DNA from: Eunapius fragilis
Taxonomy: Eukaryota > Porifera > Demospongiae > Spongillida > Spongillidae
Length of the DNA: 64,000 bases
Direction: 5' to 3'
Assembly (NCBI GenBank): GCA_963681505.1
Contig: OY811984.1
Location: 581,772 to 645,771, forward strand
Shown here: positions 1 through 9,928 of the stretch, piece by piece
How the letters are laid out: every line of letters begins with the position of its first letter
Position numbering within the stretch: the first letter of the stretch is position 1
Program-made: the position numbers and the translations under genes
Notes under the pieces: model-generated
What the model was told of the DNA's origin: nothing
Databases searched by the model: none
Seen by the model: the letters and a program-made list of their open reading frames with translations, nothing else

Positions 1-41
1 CCTAGCAACATATTTGAATGCATCTCATTTCTATTTTTCAG

Positions 42-167
42 CTTTTGAAGCATGACCCTCAGAAACGGCTATCACTCACAGAGGTACTAAAGCACCCTTG
101 GGTCCTGGAGAATGCTGACAAATTACCTCAGCCAACTTGCCAGCCACAAGAACAGAGCAGTGCATGA
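42..167 (+). CDS. Aurora-type Ser/Thr kinase, last exon only (partial)
   Basis: This is the 3' terminal exon of a protein kinase whose body lies left of the window. A pyrimidine-rich tract ending in AG at 40-41 gives the acceptor. The exon then reads 41 codons in phase 0 to TGA at 165-167. The peptide begins LLKHDPQKRLSLTEVLKHPW, the kinase subdomain XI signature (R.....VL.HPW) in the form typical of Aurora A/B, followed by a short Gln/Pro/Ser-rich tail. Auroras phosphorylate spindle and centromere substrates in mitosis. The start, ATP site and activation loop are not in the window, so A-type versus B-type cannot be decided. Another AGC-like kinase is possible but less likely. The gene runs tail-to-tail into TYW3. 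Confidence 0.8.
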   Translation, partial: LLKHDPQKRLSLTEVLKHPWVLENADKLPQPTCQPQEQSSA

Positions 168-249
168 ATACTGTTGTGTTAAAATATACATGTATCTTCA
201 TTCTGTATGTAAACTTTTTTTCGTTTGTATTGATGATGTGATGTCATCA

Positions 250-255
250 AATAAA
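250..255 (+). promoter_or_regulatory. poly(A) signal AATAAA for the Aurora-type kinase gene
   Basis: A canonical AATAAA lies 83 nt after the kinase stop codon and just before the converging TYW3 stop at 284. The two transcripts probably overlap or nearly meet here. A minus-strand ATTAAA at 269-274 may serve TYW3. Confidence 0.55.
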
Positions 256-283
256 TTCAATGTGTGTTTTTAATTGAAATAAT

Positions 284-1365
284 TTAAGAAAATAAATCAG
301 GAAGAATGTCATCTGAGAGAAGCAAGTAAGCATCTGGAACTGCTGTTTTCAAAGTCTCTTGTTTAGTGGCAGGAAATGTCTTTGGTTGCTTCAAGCCTCT
401 CTTGTCAGCTTTCCCACATTTCTCTGGGCATCTGGTCTGGACCTCCTGTGGAGCAGTCAGCTGTTGCATGAACCTGTGGTACCAATGCATAAGCGTTTGG
501 TAAAGAACGATGGAAGACTTGCCTGTCTACCCGCTGCAAGTTTTCCGCCATCTTTGCATTGGCCAGCTCCACCAGGTGGCTCAGGTACTGTGTACATGCA
601 CGTGACTGTGACGATGAACAGGCAGTACTTCAGCCATTACTTACGTCCAAATTAACCAGAACCTTTCCACCGCAAGCAACGGGAGCTTCTAGCGAGTGGG
701 TGCTGCGAACAGCCTGAAATTCGTCACGTGCACCGCTGAGCAACTATGTGGATCGACTGCCATCTGCAAAGCTTACCAACATAACTCGGTCTCTTTTCCC
801 AATGGTAATACCAGAATTTCTGAACCCACAGCTTACAGCCACCTGAAGCTAAAGACCACCTCGGCATGACACAGCTCTCGCAGAAGCAGTGAGGGGAACA
901 ACCATGCCTTGCGCAGTTTCCAACGACTTGCACATCATATGGAGTATAAACGGCTCAAATTTGAAGAAAACATATCCGTCCGGCGGTAATCCAGGAGCGT
1001 TTAGTAGGGACCACTTAAAAGAAGGTGGGGCGGTGAATGCGGGTGCGTATTAATTAGAGTTATTACTCACTATTTCCAGGGCCTTCAACGGCACGTGAGA
1101 CACAAGAATCCAGCGACAACCTTTCTTGAGGTTTTTAGGATCCTGTATTTCTATTAAATCTCACACTGCACCACAGCATCTATTTAGCACTCACCTGGCA
1201 GTAGATGGCGATCCGACCAGAGCAAGAACTAGTGGTGTAACACGTCTCCAAGGAATTGATGTGGCCGATTAGAGGTACAATTGCCTCATCGACGGCCCCT
1301 TTTCGACTCAAGTCTACCCGCTCCAGAGACGCGAGTTTTTCGGCGTCGAATGCCATTCGATCCAA
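284..1365 (-). CDS. TYW3: tRNA wybutosine-synthesizing protein 3 homologue
   Basis: TYW3 is the N4-methyltransferase step in making wybutosine at position 37 of tRNA-Phe. I assemble seven exons: 1195-1365, 1071-1142, 903-1013, 777-848, 645-713, 523-587 and 284-473, giving 248 aa in consistent phase. Family signatures include DLSRKGAVDE near the N-terminus, TTSSCSGRIAI (residues about 45-55), FKFEPFILH in exon 3, GFRNSGITIGKR in exon 4 and AVRSTHSLEAP in exon 5. The short final intron (474-522, 49 nt) has a GC donor (CAG|GCAAGT); phase and the alignable RVDRFMQQL junction require it. Downstream of FAM210B on the same strand. The C-terminal tail is Lys/Pro-rich and poorly conserved. Confidence 0.92.
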
Positions 1366-1576
1366 TTAATAGTAGTTCAAAATAATCAATTTCGTACTTG
1401 TACTTTAGAATAACAAGGTAATACCATGTGCCATGTACTCATGGTAGCAACGCCTACTGAGGTGGACTACATATAGGCCTAATATTCAATTCAGCATTTA
1501 TTTGTTACACGGATTGACTCGCCTTACATGATAGGAAAAGAAAAAAAAAACATCGATGACACAGCAGTCGAGCAGT

Positions 1577-2202
1577 TTATCTCGGCGAGTTTGGAACCTG
1601 TTTCATCCATCCTTTGGCTCTTAGTTGCTTCACAATGAGGGGCGCACACACGATAGTGGTAGTAGCCCTTACGGGAAGGAACACCTTGTGGAGAAGATAG
1701 GCGATTGCCGCGGTAGAAGCTCCCTTCGCGGCAGGATGGGAGTGGATGTTGAAGTAGTCCAGTACTCTATCCACGTCCAGTCCGCTATGAATGTACACAG
1801 TGCGGTGAATAACTGTAAAATAGGGAACTCTTAATAGCCTTACTGTTTCACTAGCAGATAGCACGTGCCGAATGAGAAAAGAGATATCGCAGTATGAAAT
1901 ACGACCGCAACTGTACCATACTCTTTTAATACTCTCTTAACTTTTTGCAAGTAAGATTTGGGCTCTGGGTCTTTCGGGGCATCTTCAATGTTAGTGGAGA
2001 AGAAAGTGCATCTGACGATTTGCGGATGTGTGGAGTGTCCCGTAATGTACGGTGGGTACTTGTGGAGCAGCGAGAGATTCGGCAAGGCACACGGCGGCTG
2101 AAGCGCTGCTGAGGTAATGTGCCTAGCAAGGCTCCGTGTGCTCTGTACCTCGAATATTGTCAATGGAGTGCCACGAACACAGGGCCTGATACACGTCAAC
2201 AT
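1577..2202 (-). CDS. FAM210B-like mitochondrial membrane protein (DUF1279)
   Basis: Two exons, 1844-2202 and 1577-1784, are joined across a 59-nt intron and encode 188 aa. The N-terminal ~80 residues are basic, Ser/Thr-rich and poor in acids, as expected for a mitochondrial targeting region. The DUF1279 domain follows. It starts at VKRVLKEYGTVAVVFHTAIS, continues through a hydrophobic segment, and ends KVFLPVRATTTIV and RAKGW. The match is closer to FAM210B than FAM210A (LKEYG, HKLFAPVR-like motif). Family members act in mitochondrial metabolism, with FAM210B linked to heme and iron handling in red cells; a role in this organism is inferred only. The splice junction rebuilds a His codon (CA|C) that fits the alignment. 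The gene is head-to-head with POLA2. Confidence 0.85.
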
Positions 2203-2300
2203 GATACCACGTTCTTCTAAATTATCTGGAAATGAAATTTTGACAACATTGGCGCGCGTGCGCCTTTTTATTTTTCCTCGCCTCGAGCGGGAAATAAGAA
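2203..2300. promoter_or_regulatory. probable two-way promoter, FAM210B / POLA2
   Basis: Only 98 bp separate the two start codons of these divergent genes. The stretch has a CG-rich core (GGCGCGCGTGCGCC near 2250) and no TATA box that I can see. A shared promoter is inferred from spacing. Confidence 0.5.
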
Positions 2301-5300
2301 ATGTCGGACGTTGAATTGGTCAGGGAATTCGAAGCAGTTGGATTCGACATAAAAGCGAACCTATTTCATAAAGGTAGGAGAGATAAACCTTCTTATTGTG
2401 TAATCGATTTGCGTTGCAGTCCGAGAGATTCGCACTAAATTCTCGCTTGAATCTGATTCGCTTTATAACGAATGGGCGGCATTTGCCCTGCAACACGGTG
2501 GTTTCCAAGAAGTCACGGAAGAGGGCCTGGAGAAATGGGAATCACAAGTGAGGCGTCGTGTGATGCTTATTGTTGTGTTGCTAATATGTCCAACACCACG
2601 CGAAGCTTGAAGCGAAAGCTAAGGTCCGACACCAAGCCAACCACACCCCCGTTAGTCGGAACAGGACTGTATCTAAAACGCAAGACATTTCACACATGTA
2701 AGCACGTCTTGTATGCACCCACTTACTCACATACATTGACATGCAAATACACACATATACATACATACATGCATACATACATACATACATGCATACATAC
2801 ATACATACATTACATACATACATACATACATACATGCATACATTACGTACATGCATACATACATGCATACATACATACATACATACATACATACATACAT
2901 ACATACATACATACATACATACATTACATACATACATACAACATGCATGAAATAGAATATCTACAGATGTCGATGTGGATACCATCTTTGGAGCATATGC
3001 CTCAAATGAAGAAGAAAAGAAGAGACTGGTAACATCACAACACATCCACCTTCTTCCCCTCATCCCCCTCCCACCAGACATACCCCCCTCCCCATCCTGT
3101 AAACACCTCATTTCTTGTCCAGCAACCTATCCTCCTTGTCTTCACAGTTCCTCACACCAACACACTGCACACACCCACACACTGCACACCTCACACTCAC
3201 ACCTCCACATATCCACACACCTCACATTGTCTTTGTAGGGAAAGAGGGTACTTGAAGAAACCACACCCACCACACCAACGTCCAAGACTAGGCACACAGC
3301 CAGTGGTGTATCACACATCAGCTCTCCATCGTCGCATGGCTCCATTGCTGGAAGCAGTGCAAGGTTGTAGGTTCCCTTCCCCTCCCTCTCCCTCACTCAC
3401 ACTTTGATGTTCCCATAGCTACCTACCAGGTACACCAGGTGTGAAGTATTCTCAGAGGCAGAATGCAGGTCATGTGATGTGTGTGCTAAACGAAGGCGCC
3501 ATCCCTGCCGTCTGGAAGGGTGGAGGTGTGGTCAACTCCATTGCTTATTACGATTCTGAGTGTGCTGTCAAAGGTCCATACAAATATATGTTTCAGAAGG
3601 TATCAGAGAAAGCCTTGGGTACGTTGCCCCGCCCACTGCATGGTCTTTGTTATCACTGAGTGTGTGTATAAGATACACAACTGTGTGTGCGTTCAGATAC
3701 GTTGAAGCGTCTCTGTGTGCGTGTGTTTGTTACATGTGTGTATGTTTTAACATGTTGTGTGTCTGTCTCAGCTGTCGTTGACAGAATAGGATCACTAGGC
3801 ACGGCAATATGCAAAGCTCATGGCATTTCAGACAGACAGCAACCATTGTCCATGCCCTCAGAGGTACACACACACACACACAACACATGACATACCTTTG
3901 CCTTTCCCACTACAGGACCCTGCTGTGTATGTTGGACGTATTATGTGTGAAGGGGAGGGTCAGTTGAATGCCAAATCTTGCCTGTTGGATGGTCCTACCA
4001 GGTCCTACAGAAACAGAGGCTGTACCGTGAGGATGGACTTACCGGATTCAATAACATGCTCCCTGTTCCCTGGTCAGGTAAGACAATGGTATCATCCACC
4101 AAACAAAAGGAGAGACTGTCTTTTGTGTACCCAAAGGTGGTGGCTGTGGAGGGTGTGAATATGTACAGTGGTGTGATCATACCCTCGACCATTTATGAGG
4201 TATACAGCACTCGATGGTATAGGAAGGAGCATTGAGTGTGTGTGTGTGGTGTGTGTGTGTGTGTGTGTGTGTGTGTTGTGCTCTCCCAGGGCACCCCACC
4301 TCCTGCGCCGCAGAGAAGATATGACGTACCAGGTAGCTGTCACATTACTCCCTTTGTTGGAGCCACACCCTCCTTGCATATTGTGGCCCCGCCTTCCTGC
4401 CGTTGGAGCCACACCCTCCTTGCACATTGTGGCCCCGCCTTCCTGCCGTTGGAGCCTGGCCTCTTCAAACTGACGTCTTTTCTCCTTATTGCAGAGTTCA
4501 CTATGATAGTGGCAGCTGGTCCCTACACTACATCAGAGAACCTTGAGATGGAACCACTCCAGGAGCTGGTGCAAGTCATAATGTCTGAAAGACCGGATGT
4601 TCTTGTTCTGGTGTGTTTGGGTGGGTGTAGGTGTGAGTGTGTGATGCATGTGTTGTAAGCTATCTTTGAGCAGTTTAATGTGTTGATGTTTTTCTATCTT
4701 GTCATTCATTTCAGTGTGGGCCGTTTGTGGATCTCACTCATGACCTGTTGAAGGTGATGATGTCATTATGTTGGATGACAACGTAATACAAGCATGTGCA
4801 CCCGCCCATGCACCCACACATGCGCACCCACTGCTGAATAGGACGGTAACTTGGATGTGACATTTGAAGACATATTCAAGGATAAGGTTCAAAAGACACT
4901 GGCAGACTGCGTTAAACAGTTAGCACTTTTGATATAGTTTCGTCTGCTGTCAATGTTCAACTTACCTTGCTAGAACCAAGACAAGTGTCATAATGCTACC
5001 ATCTCTAAAAGATGCACACCACCAGTATCCTGTCTACCCTCAGCCCCCCTTCCAGTCAGCTATAACTGTATGCAGTCACATTGGTTATGTGTTTTGTGTG
5101 TGACCTCTCTTTATCTACAGGGCTTTCATATGGTATCTGATCCTGCAACCCTTACTGTCAATGGGCTGTGTGTTGGGATCACCACAACAGATGTACTCTT
5201 CCACCTGTCAGCACGCACCCTGTTCAAAGGGTGTGTAGTCATGTCCTTTTTTTTAGATGCTTCCCACTTTATCTGGCTGCTCTTTCCCACGCTCATACCT

Positions 5301-5797
5301 TTCCTCCTCCCTCCCCCTCCTCTCCTCCCTCCCCCCTCTCCTCCCTCCCCCTTCCTCTCCTCCCTCCCCCCTCCTCTCCTCCCCTCCTCTCCTCCCTCCC
5401 CCCTCCTCTCCTCCCCTCCTCTCCTCCCTCCCCCTCCTCTCCCTCCCCCCTCCTCTCCTCCCTCCCCCCTCCTCTCCTCCCTCCTCTCCCTCTCCTCCCT
5501 CCTCTCCCTCTCCTCCCTTCTCTCCCTCTCCTCCCTCCTCTCCCTCTCCTCCCTTCTCTCCCTCTCCTCCCTCCTCTCCCTCTCCTCCCTCCTCTCCCTC
5601 TCCTCCCTCTCCTCCCTCCTCTCCCTCTCCTCCCTCCTCTCCCTCTCCTCCCTTCTCTCCCTCTCCTCCCTCCTCTCCCTCCTCTCCCTCTTTTCTTCCT
5701 CCCCTCTCTCCTGCCTCCTCTCTTCCATCCCTTATTGTTCCATAGTGCACCTGCAGACAGAATGGCTGCACTTGTTGGCCATATCCTCAAACAACAA

Positions 5798-5828
<31 letters not shown>

Positions 5829-6233
5829 CATGTGTTAAAGAGTTCAATGATCTGCCATTACCAGCTATTACCCACTTCAACCAACCTTCCTACGTGAGAC
5901 CCAACACAGTAACATGGAAAATGACACTGACCACTCATGTGTGAACATGGACCGCGCAGATGACCATGGTGCAGAGTTGTCAGTCAAACCTGATATTCTG
6001 TTTCTCCCATCGGACCTTAAACCATTTGCTAAGGTATAAATTGTGTCTCTCTTGGGAATAATTACCAGTGGTTAGCATGTCTTATATAAGCATCCAATGC
6101 AAAAGGCATGAGAAGTAGACGTCTTGTATTTCACATTGAATTGTGAGACTCTTAAGTCTTAAGTGACGTGCTACCCCATGTCATTTATCTGTTTGGAATG
6201 CATATCACCTAACAGTAGTCAATTGGCAGTGTG

Positions 6234-6307
<74 letters not shown>

Positions 6308-6787
6308 TGTGTGTGTGGTGTGTGTGTTGCCTTGACTGAGACTGCATTGTGTGTTGACTTTGTGGAGGGAGGGCAGGGTACTGATCTCACATGTGGGCAA
6401 TGCTTCAGATGAAGGCATAGGTATTTGTGATGAATATGGCAGTGCAAAGTTGTGATGAATAGATTGAAATGGAGTAGACTGGTACTAGCTATGGAGATAT
6501 GATTTTAATACATGTTTAAGAAGTTCTACCTAGGGGAGCCTTGATACTAAGATGTTTCATATCACATATTCTAAATGTGTCCACCATTTTTATAAAATCA
6601 CCCTGTTCCATTTGTGACATCTGATCTCTTCCATCAACAGGTGGTAAACGATTGTGTTTGCATCAACCCAGGCAGACTCACCAAGATGGCCGTGGGAGGG
6701 ACGTATTGCAAGATCGCGGTCCGTCAACGTCCCCGCTCACATCAGGATTTTTCGACCTGCATAGGTGTTCAGATCGTGCATATTTAA
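2301..6787 (+). CDS. POLA2: DNA polymerase alpha subunit B (p70)
   Basis: POLA2 is the regulatory B subunit of the DNA polymerase alpha-primase complex, which primes replication in the nucleus. I assemble 18 exons: 2301-2373, 2420-2547, 2606-2697, 2956-3028, 3239-3363, 3419-3618, 3772-3863, 3916-4077, 4137-4199, 4290-4332, 4495-4610, 4715-4753, 4842-4918, 4974-5067, 5121-5230, 5746-5799, 5865-6033 and 6641-6787. Phases agree throughout and give 618 aa (human 598). Signatures are the N-terminal helical domain, YKYMFQKVSEKA, the OB-fold part with LFPGQ and VVAVEGVN, then the inactive phosphoesterase part: AAGPYTTSENL, ERPDVLVL, CGPFVD, LPSLKDAHH and YPVYPQPPF. The end is CINPGRLTKMAVGGTY. The exon 3 acceptor (2605) and exon 4 acceptor (2955) are the least certain. 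Introns hold microsatellites and a pure pyrimidine tract. Confidence 0.93.
2738..2946. repeat. CATA tetranucleotide microsatellite in POLA2 intron 3
   Basis: About 200 bp of CATACATA runs with scattered CATG and TTAC interruptions. It lies wholly inside intron 3 (2698-2955). The long Tyr/Met/Cys/Val or His/Thr/Tyr reading frames here are artefacts of the 4-bp period. Confidence 0.95.
4357..4457 (+). repeat. 46-bp direct repeat, about 2.2 copies, POLA2 intron 10
   Basis: A unit starting TTGGAGCCACACCCTCCTTG and ending CTTCCTGCCG occurs twice, with a partial third copy, inside intron 10 (4333-4494). The copies differ by one base, so the duplication is recent. Confidence 0.85.
5299..5728 (+). 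repeat. 430-bp pure pyrimidine tract in POLA2 intron 15
   Basis: The + strand is almost exclusively C and T, with CCTCCTCTCCCT-like units in changing register and occasional CTTCTC variants. Only a handful of purines occur, all near the ends. It lies inside intron 15 (5231-5745), so it forms a very long polypyrimidine tract upstream of the exon 16 acceptor. Mirror-repeat purine-pyrimidine DNA of this kind can form triplex (H-DNA) structures; that is general knowledge, not shown here. Confidence 0.95.
6231..6330 (+). repeat. GT dinucleotide microsatellite in POLA2 intron 17
   Basis: About 45 nearly perfect GT units. Similar short GT runs occur at 4230-4277 and 5800-5830, all within POLA2 introns. 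No coding content. Confidence 0.95.
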
Positions 6788-6899
6788 TTATGTTGCGGCG
6801 GCCCGCGCATGCCGCGGGCGAAGCCATAGCCCGGGCGCGTATATAAATTCTTCCGTTCATATCCTTTTCGAAATACAATCGTGTTGTACGATCGTAACG

Positions 6900-9601
6900 A
6901 TGACGTGCCGACCTACGGTGAGCATACCTGCCAAAACCTGCATTGTGCGGAGGCTAGACTCCGTTGATCAAGAAGTGGTTCTGTCGAAAAAGGCCGCCGG
7001 TTCGGAGTGCCTCGATAAGGTACGGTGTGTGTAACCGAGGATACTCGATTCAATACTGCATTGTCGCGAGTAGGTGTGTAAGTCACTCGGTATCCATGAG
7101 AAGGACTACTTCGGACTCCGCTACACGGATAAGAATGGGGAATCCCTCTGGCTGAACCTACGTAACCCTATCTACGAGCAGCTGCATGGAAATAGGCCCG
7201 TGGCAGAAATGAAAGTGAAATATTTTATCAAACCTCAAAAGATAATACAATCCGTTACAAGGTAAGGCCTATTGGAGCCGCCCTGGGCAGGTCGTAGTTA
7301 CAATTAGGTGGAATGCATGTGTTGCTAACAACTTGATTCGCCAAGAACCTCGGCGCTTCGTTACCATGGCTCTTGGAGGTGTAAAATTGTCTCCATATAC
7401 GCATGCGTGTAGACGACTGTTGTGACTGGTTTACCAATTACATTGACTAATAATTTTCCTTCTTTGACAAAGGTATCCTTTAATTTCGAACATAGCTCGA
7501 CTGTTTAGATGTGGCTGTTAAACACACATTATTAAATTCTCACCAAATTTGTCTTCTGAAGGGGACTTCTTTCCCGGGGAGGGGGAAGGGAGGGAATCTA
7601 GACAACAATAACAACCAAAAGCTTGCTACATGCACTCATATATCTCACAAATAAAAAGGCGTGCTCTGGCATAATATGTGTCTTATCTTCCGTCCATGCA
7701 GGCAGCACTTCTACAAGCATATTAAGAAGGACCTTCTCTTGGGCAAGCTGAAGCCTAGCAGTAACAAGGCGGCCCGCCTCACGGCCCTCATAGCCCAGGT
7801 GGACAAGGGTGACTACCGTTCAGACATGCAGTACCACCAGAAGGTGCATGGTAGTGGTGACAACGACAACATGGATGCCCGTATAAGGAGGGATCACCAA
7901 AAACTGCTCGGACTTTCTCATGAACTGGCAACGGAAAAGTTCCTGGAAGAAGTATCACAATTGGAGCTGTATGGTGTGGAGTTACATCAAGTGACTGACT
8001 CGGACCAGGTGGAGAAGATCATAGGGGTTGGCCCAGAAAGCATACACATCTACTCATCAAACATGGATCTGTTGAACAGGTATGCTCTGATCAAAATGAA
8101 AGTATGTAATGGGGGAGGTGCTGGAGGGAGGGGGCATCAGTTTAAGAAAAACACTAGCTGAATAGGTTTGTTTTGGCTCATGGACCCAATCTTGAACATT
8201 GTGTCCTTTTGTCAACTAAATTCAATACACCCTCCCAATGGACCAAATCTTTTAAAACCAGGCACCTCCCCCCCATCCCCATTCTCCGAACCCTGCCTTT
8301 GGCACAAACACTTGCTCCCATGTGTTCCTGGGTGCCAGGAGTATGATATCATCAGAAGCCTGTTATTGTCAGCCTGCTGTGTGACATGAATGCCTGTGGT
8401 TTTTTGTAGGATTTTGTTTACTGTGAATACTTACGAAATTTGAAAACACTGTTGCTGCATCTCTCCCAGGTACAGCTACACTGCTGTGCAATACACCGCC
8501 TTTCATGGAAAGAAGTTCACAGCCATGCTAAGCTCCACTGAGCAGGAAGGAAATGACCGTTTGGATGTAGATCTCAAGACACGATCTGCTGCCCAGGCGT
8601 TGTACAGAAGCATAACAGAGTTCCACACTTTCTTCAGGCGCGACTCTGTGAGCCGTGTGGTCAAGACTGCGGGTTACTGCAAGTCCATCCTCGGTAACCT
8701 GAAGGGACAGAACCCTGACAGGTTCTATTTTGATATTGTGAGGACGCACAAGGAGGTCGTCGACAACGTGTGGGCTGCGCTGCATCCTGCCACACCCACC
8801 TCCAACGTTCCCTCCTCTCTAAGCTCCCCTCCCCAGTCCCGTCCGGCAGCAAGGAGCCAGTCGACGCAGAGTCACGTGCACCACCATCACCGGCCCGGGA
8901 CCTCGCGATACAGACAGGCGCTACCACCCCTGCCTCCCTACTCTCAGCGGAGCAGGAGCGTGGATGTGGCAATGGGGGGTCCCCCACAGCGAACCTGCGG
9001 CACGCCTCACGGCATCATGACCGACACCCCCGAGAGTGACGAAAGTACTTACACACCGGGAGGGTCAGACACGTACGTGATGATACGTAGGGCTTCTGAC
9101 AGGCCTCATCTTGGGGATGTAGTCAGTCTGACCTCTGAAGACCAGTACATCAACTCTGCCTCGGACACATACGTCAACTCCGCCTCGGATACATACATCA
9201 CATCTGAAGGCTCAGAGTGCAGTGGAACAAGTATGGCCAGCATGGACCACAGGGCCTCACCCCCACCCATCTACACAGAGATTGACCTGGACCACTCTAC
9301 CTCAGCTGAGACCAACGGTGTCCCCAATTCAGCCATGATCAGCTTCTCAAGCCCCACCCACCAGAACCAGGGCACCCCCATTGATGCAGCCGCTGTGCTC
9401 TCAAGGGCTCAGCAGCTGGAAAGTGAGCTGCATAGACTGAGGAATGCTATGACCTGTCGTTTGTGCAGGGACAAACCGATTGGTGCAATGTTCAGCCCCT
9501 GTGGTCACACTGTATGTTGCTACGACTGTGCCCAGAGAACTCGTGAATGCAGCGAGTGTCACCGTCAGGTAGACACCATCCAGAGAGTACTGTTAGCATA
9601 A
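6900..9601 (+). CDS. MYLIP: MYLIP/IDOL-type E3 ubiquitin ligase (FERM + RING)
   Basis: Four exons, 6900-7019, 7074-7261, 7702-8079 and 8470-9601, encode 605 aa. The N-terminal half is a FERM domain (residues about 1-300). Its most telling piece is DYFGLRY...GESLWLNLRNPI, close to MYLIP, followed by the F2 helix block and the F3 part with YTAFHGKKF and FHTFFRRDSV. A Ser/Pro-rich stretch (about 340-550) with repeated SASDTYVNSASDTYI motifs follows. A C3HC4 RING ends the protein (about 556-600: CRLCRDK, PCGHTVCCYDC, CSEC). In mammals MYLIP ubiquitinates lipoprotein receptors and myosin regulatory light chain at the membrane. The length exceeds human MYLIP (445 aa) mainly through the disordered linker. 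Starts 112 nt after the POLA2 stop on the same strand. Another FERM-RING ligand specificity cannot be excluded. Confidence 0.9.
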
Positions 9602-9928
9602 AGACAAGTGTGTCAAATGTTTTTTTTTTTTCTTTCTTTTTTCTTATTATTGTCATGTACAATCCTGTACAATCCAACTGTCTCCATTTATTATAATATA
9701 TTATTATTCACTGCATTTAGATACATTAGTTGCAAAAAAAAAAAAGAACAGCTGTTGCGTGATTTTGTAGACAAACACATACACAAAATTTTCTGAATGG
9801 AGAAACACAAACGGTGTGATGGAGTCTATACACACATCGCTGGTCTCTACGCCAACAACCTCCAAATTGCAGAGGATATTCAAATCATCTCTGTAACAAG
9901 CTGTTCAACAAGAGGGTGGAGCTATGTC
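9602..9928. other. tail-to-tail gap between MYLIP and USP10
   Basis: 327 bp of AT-rich sequence with T and A homopolymers, probably the two overlapping 3' UTRs. I see no gene and no clear AATAAA on the + strand. Confidence 0.5.

Noticed and set aside
5070-5944. Pro/Leu/Ser-rich and Glu/Arg-rich frames across the CT tract
   Set aside because: They are read-through of the pyrimidine tract within a POLA2 intron.
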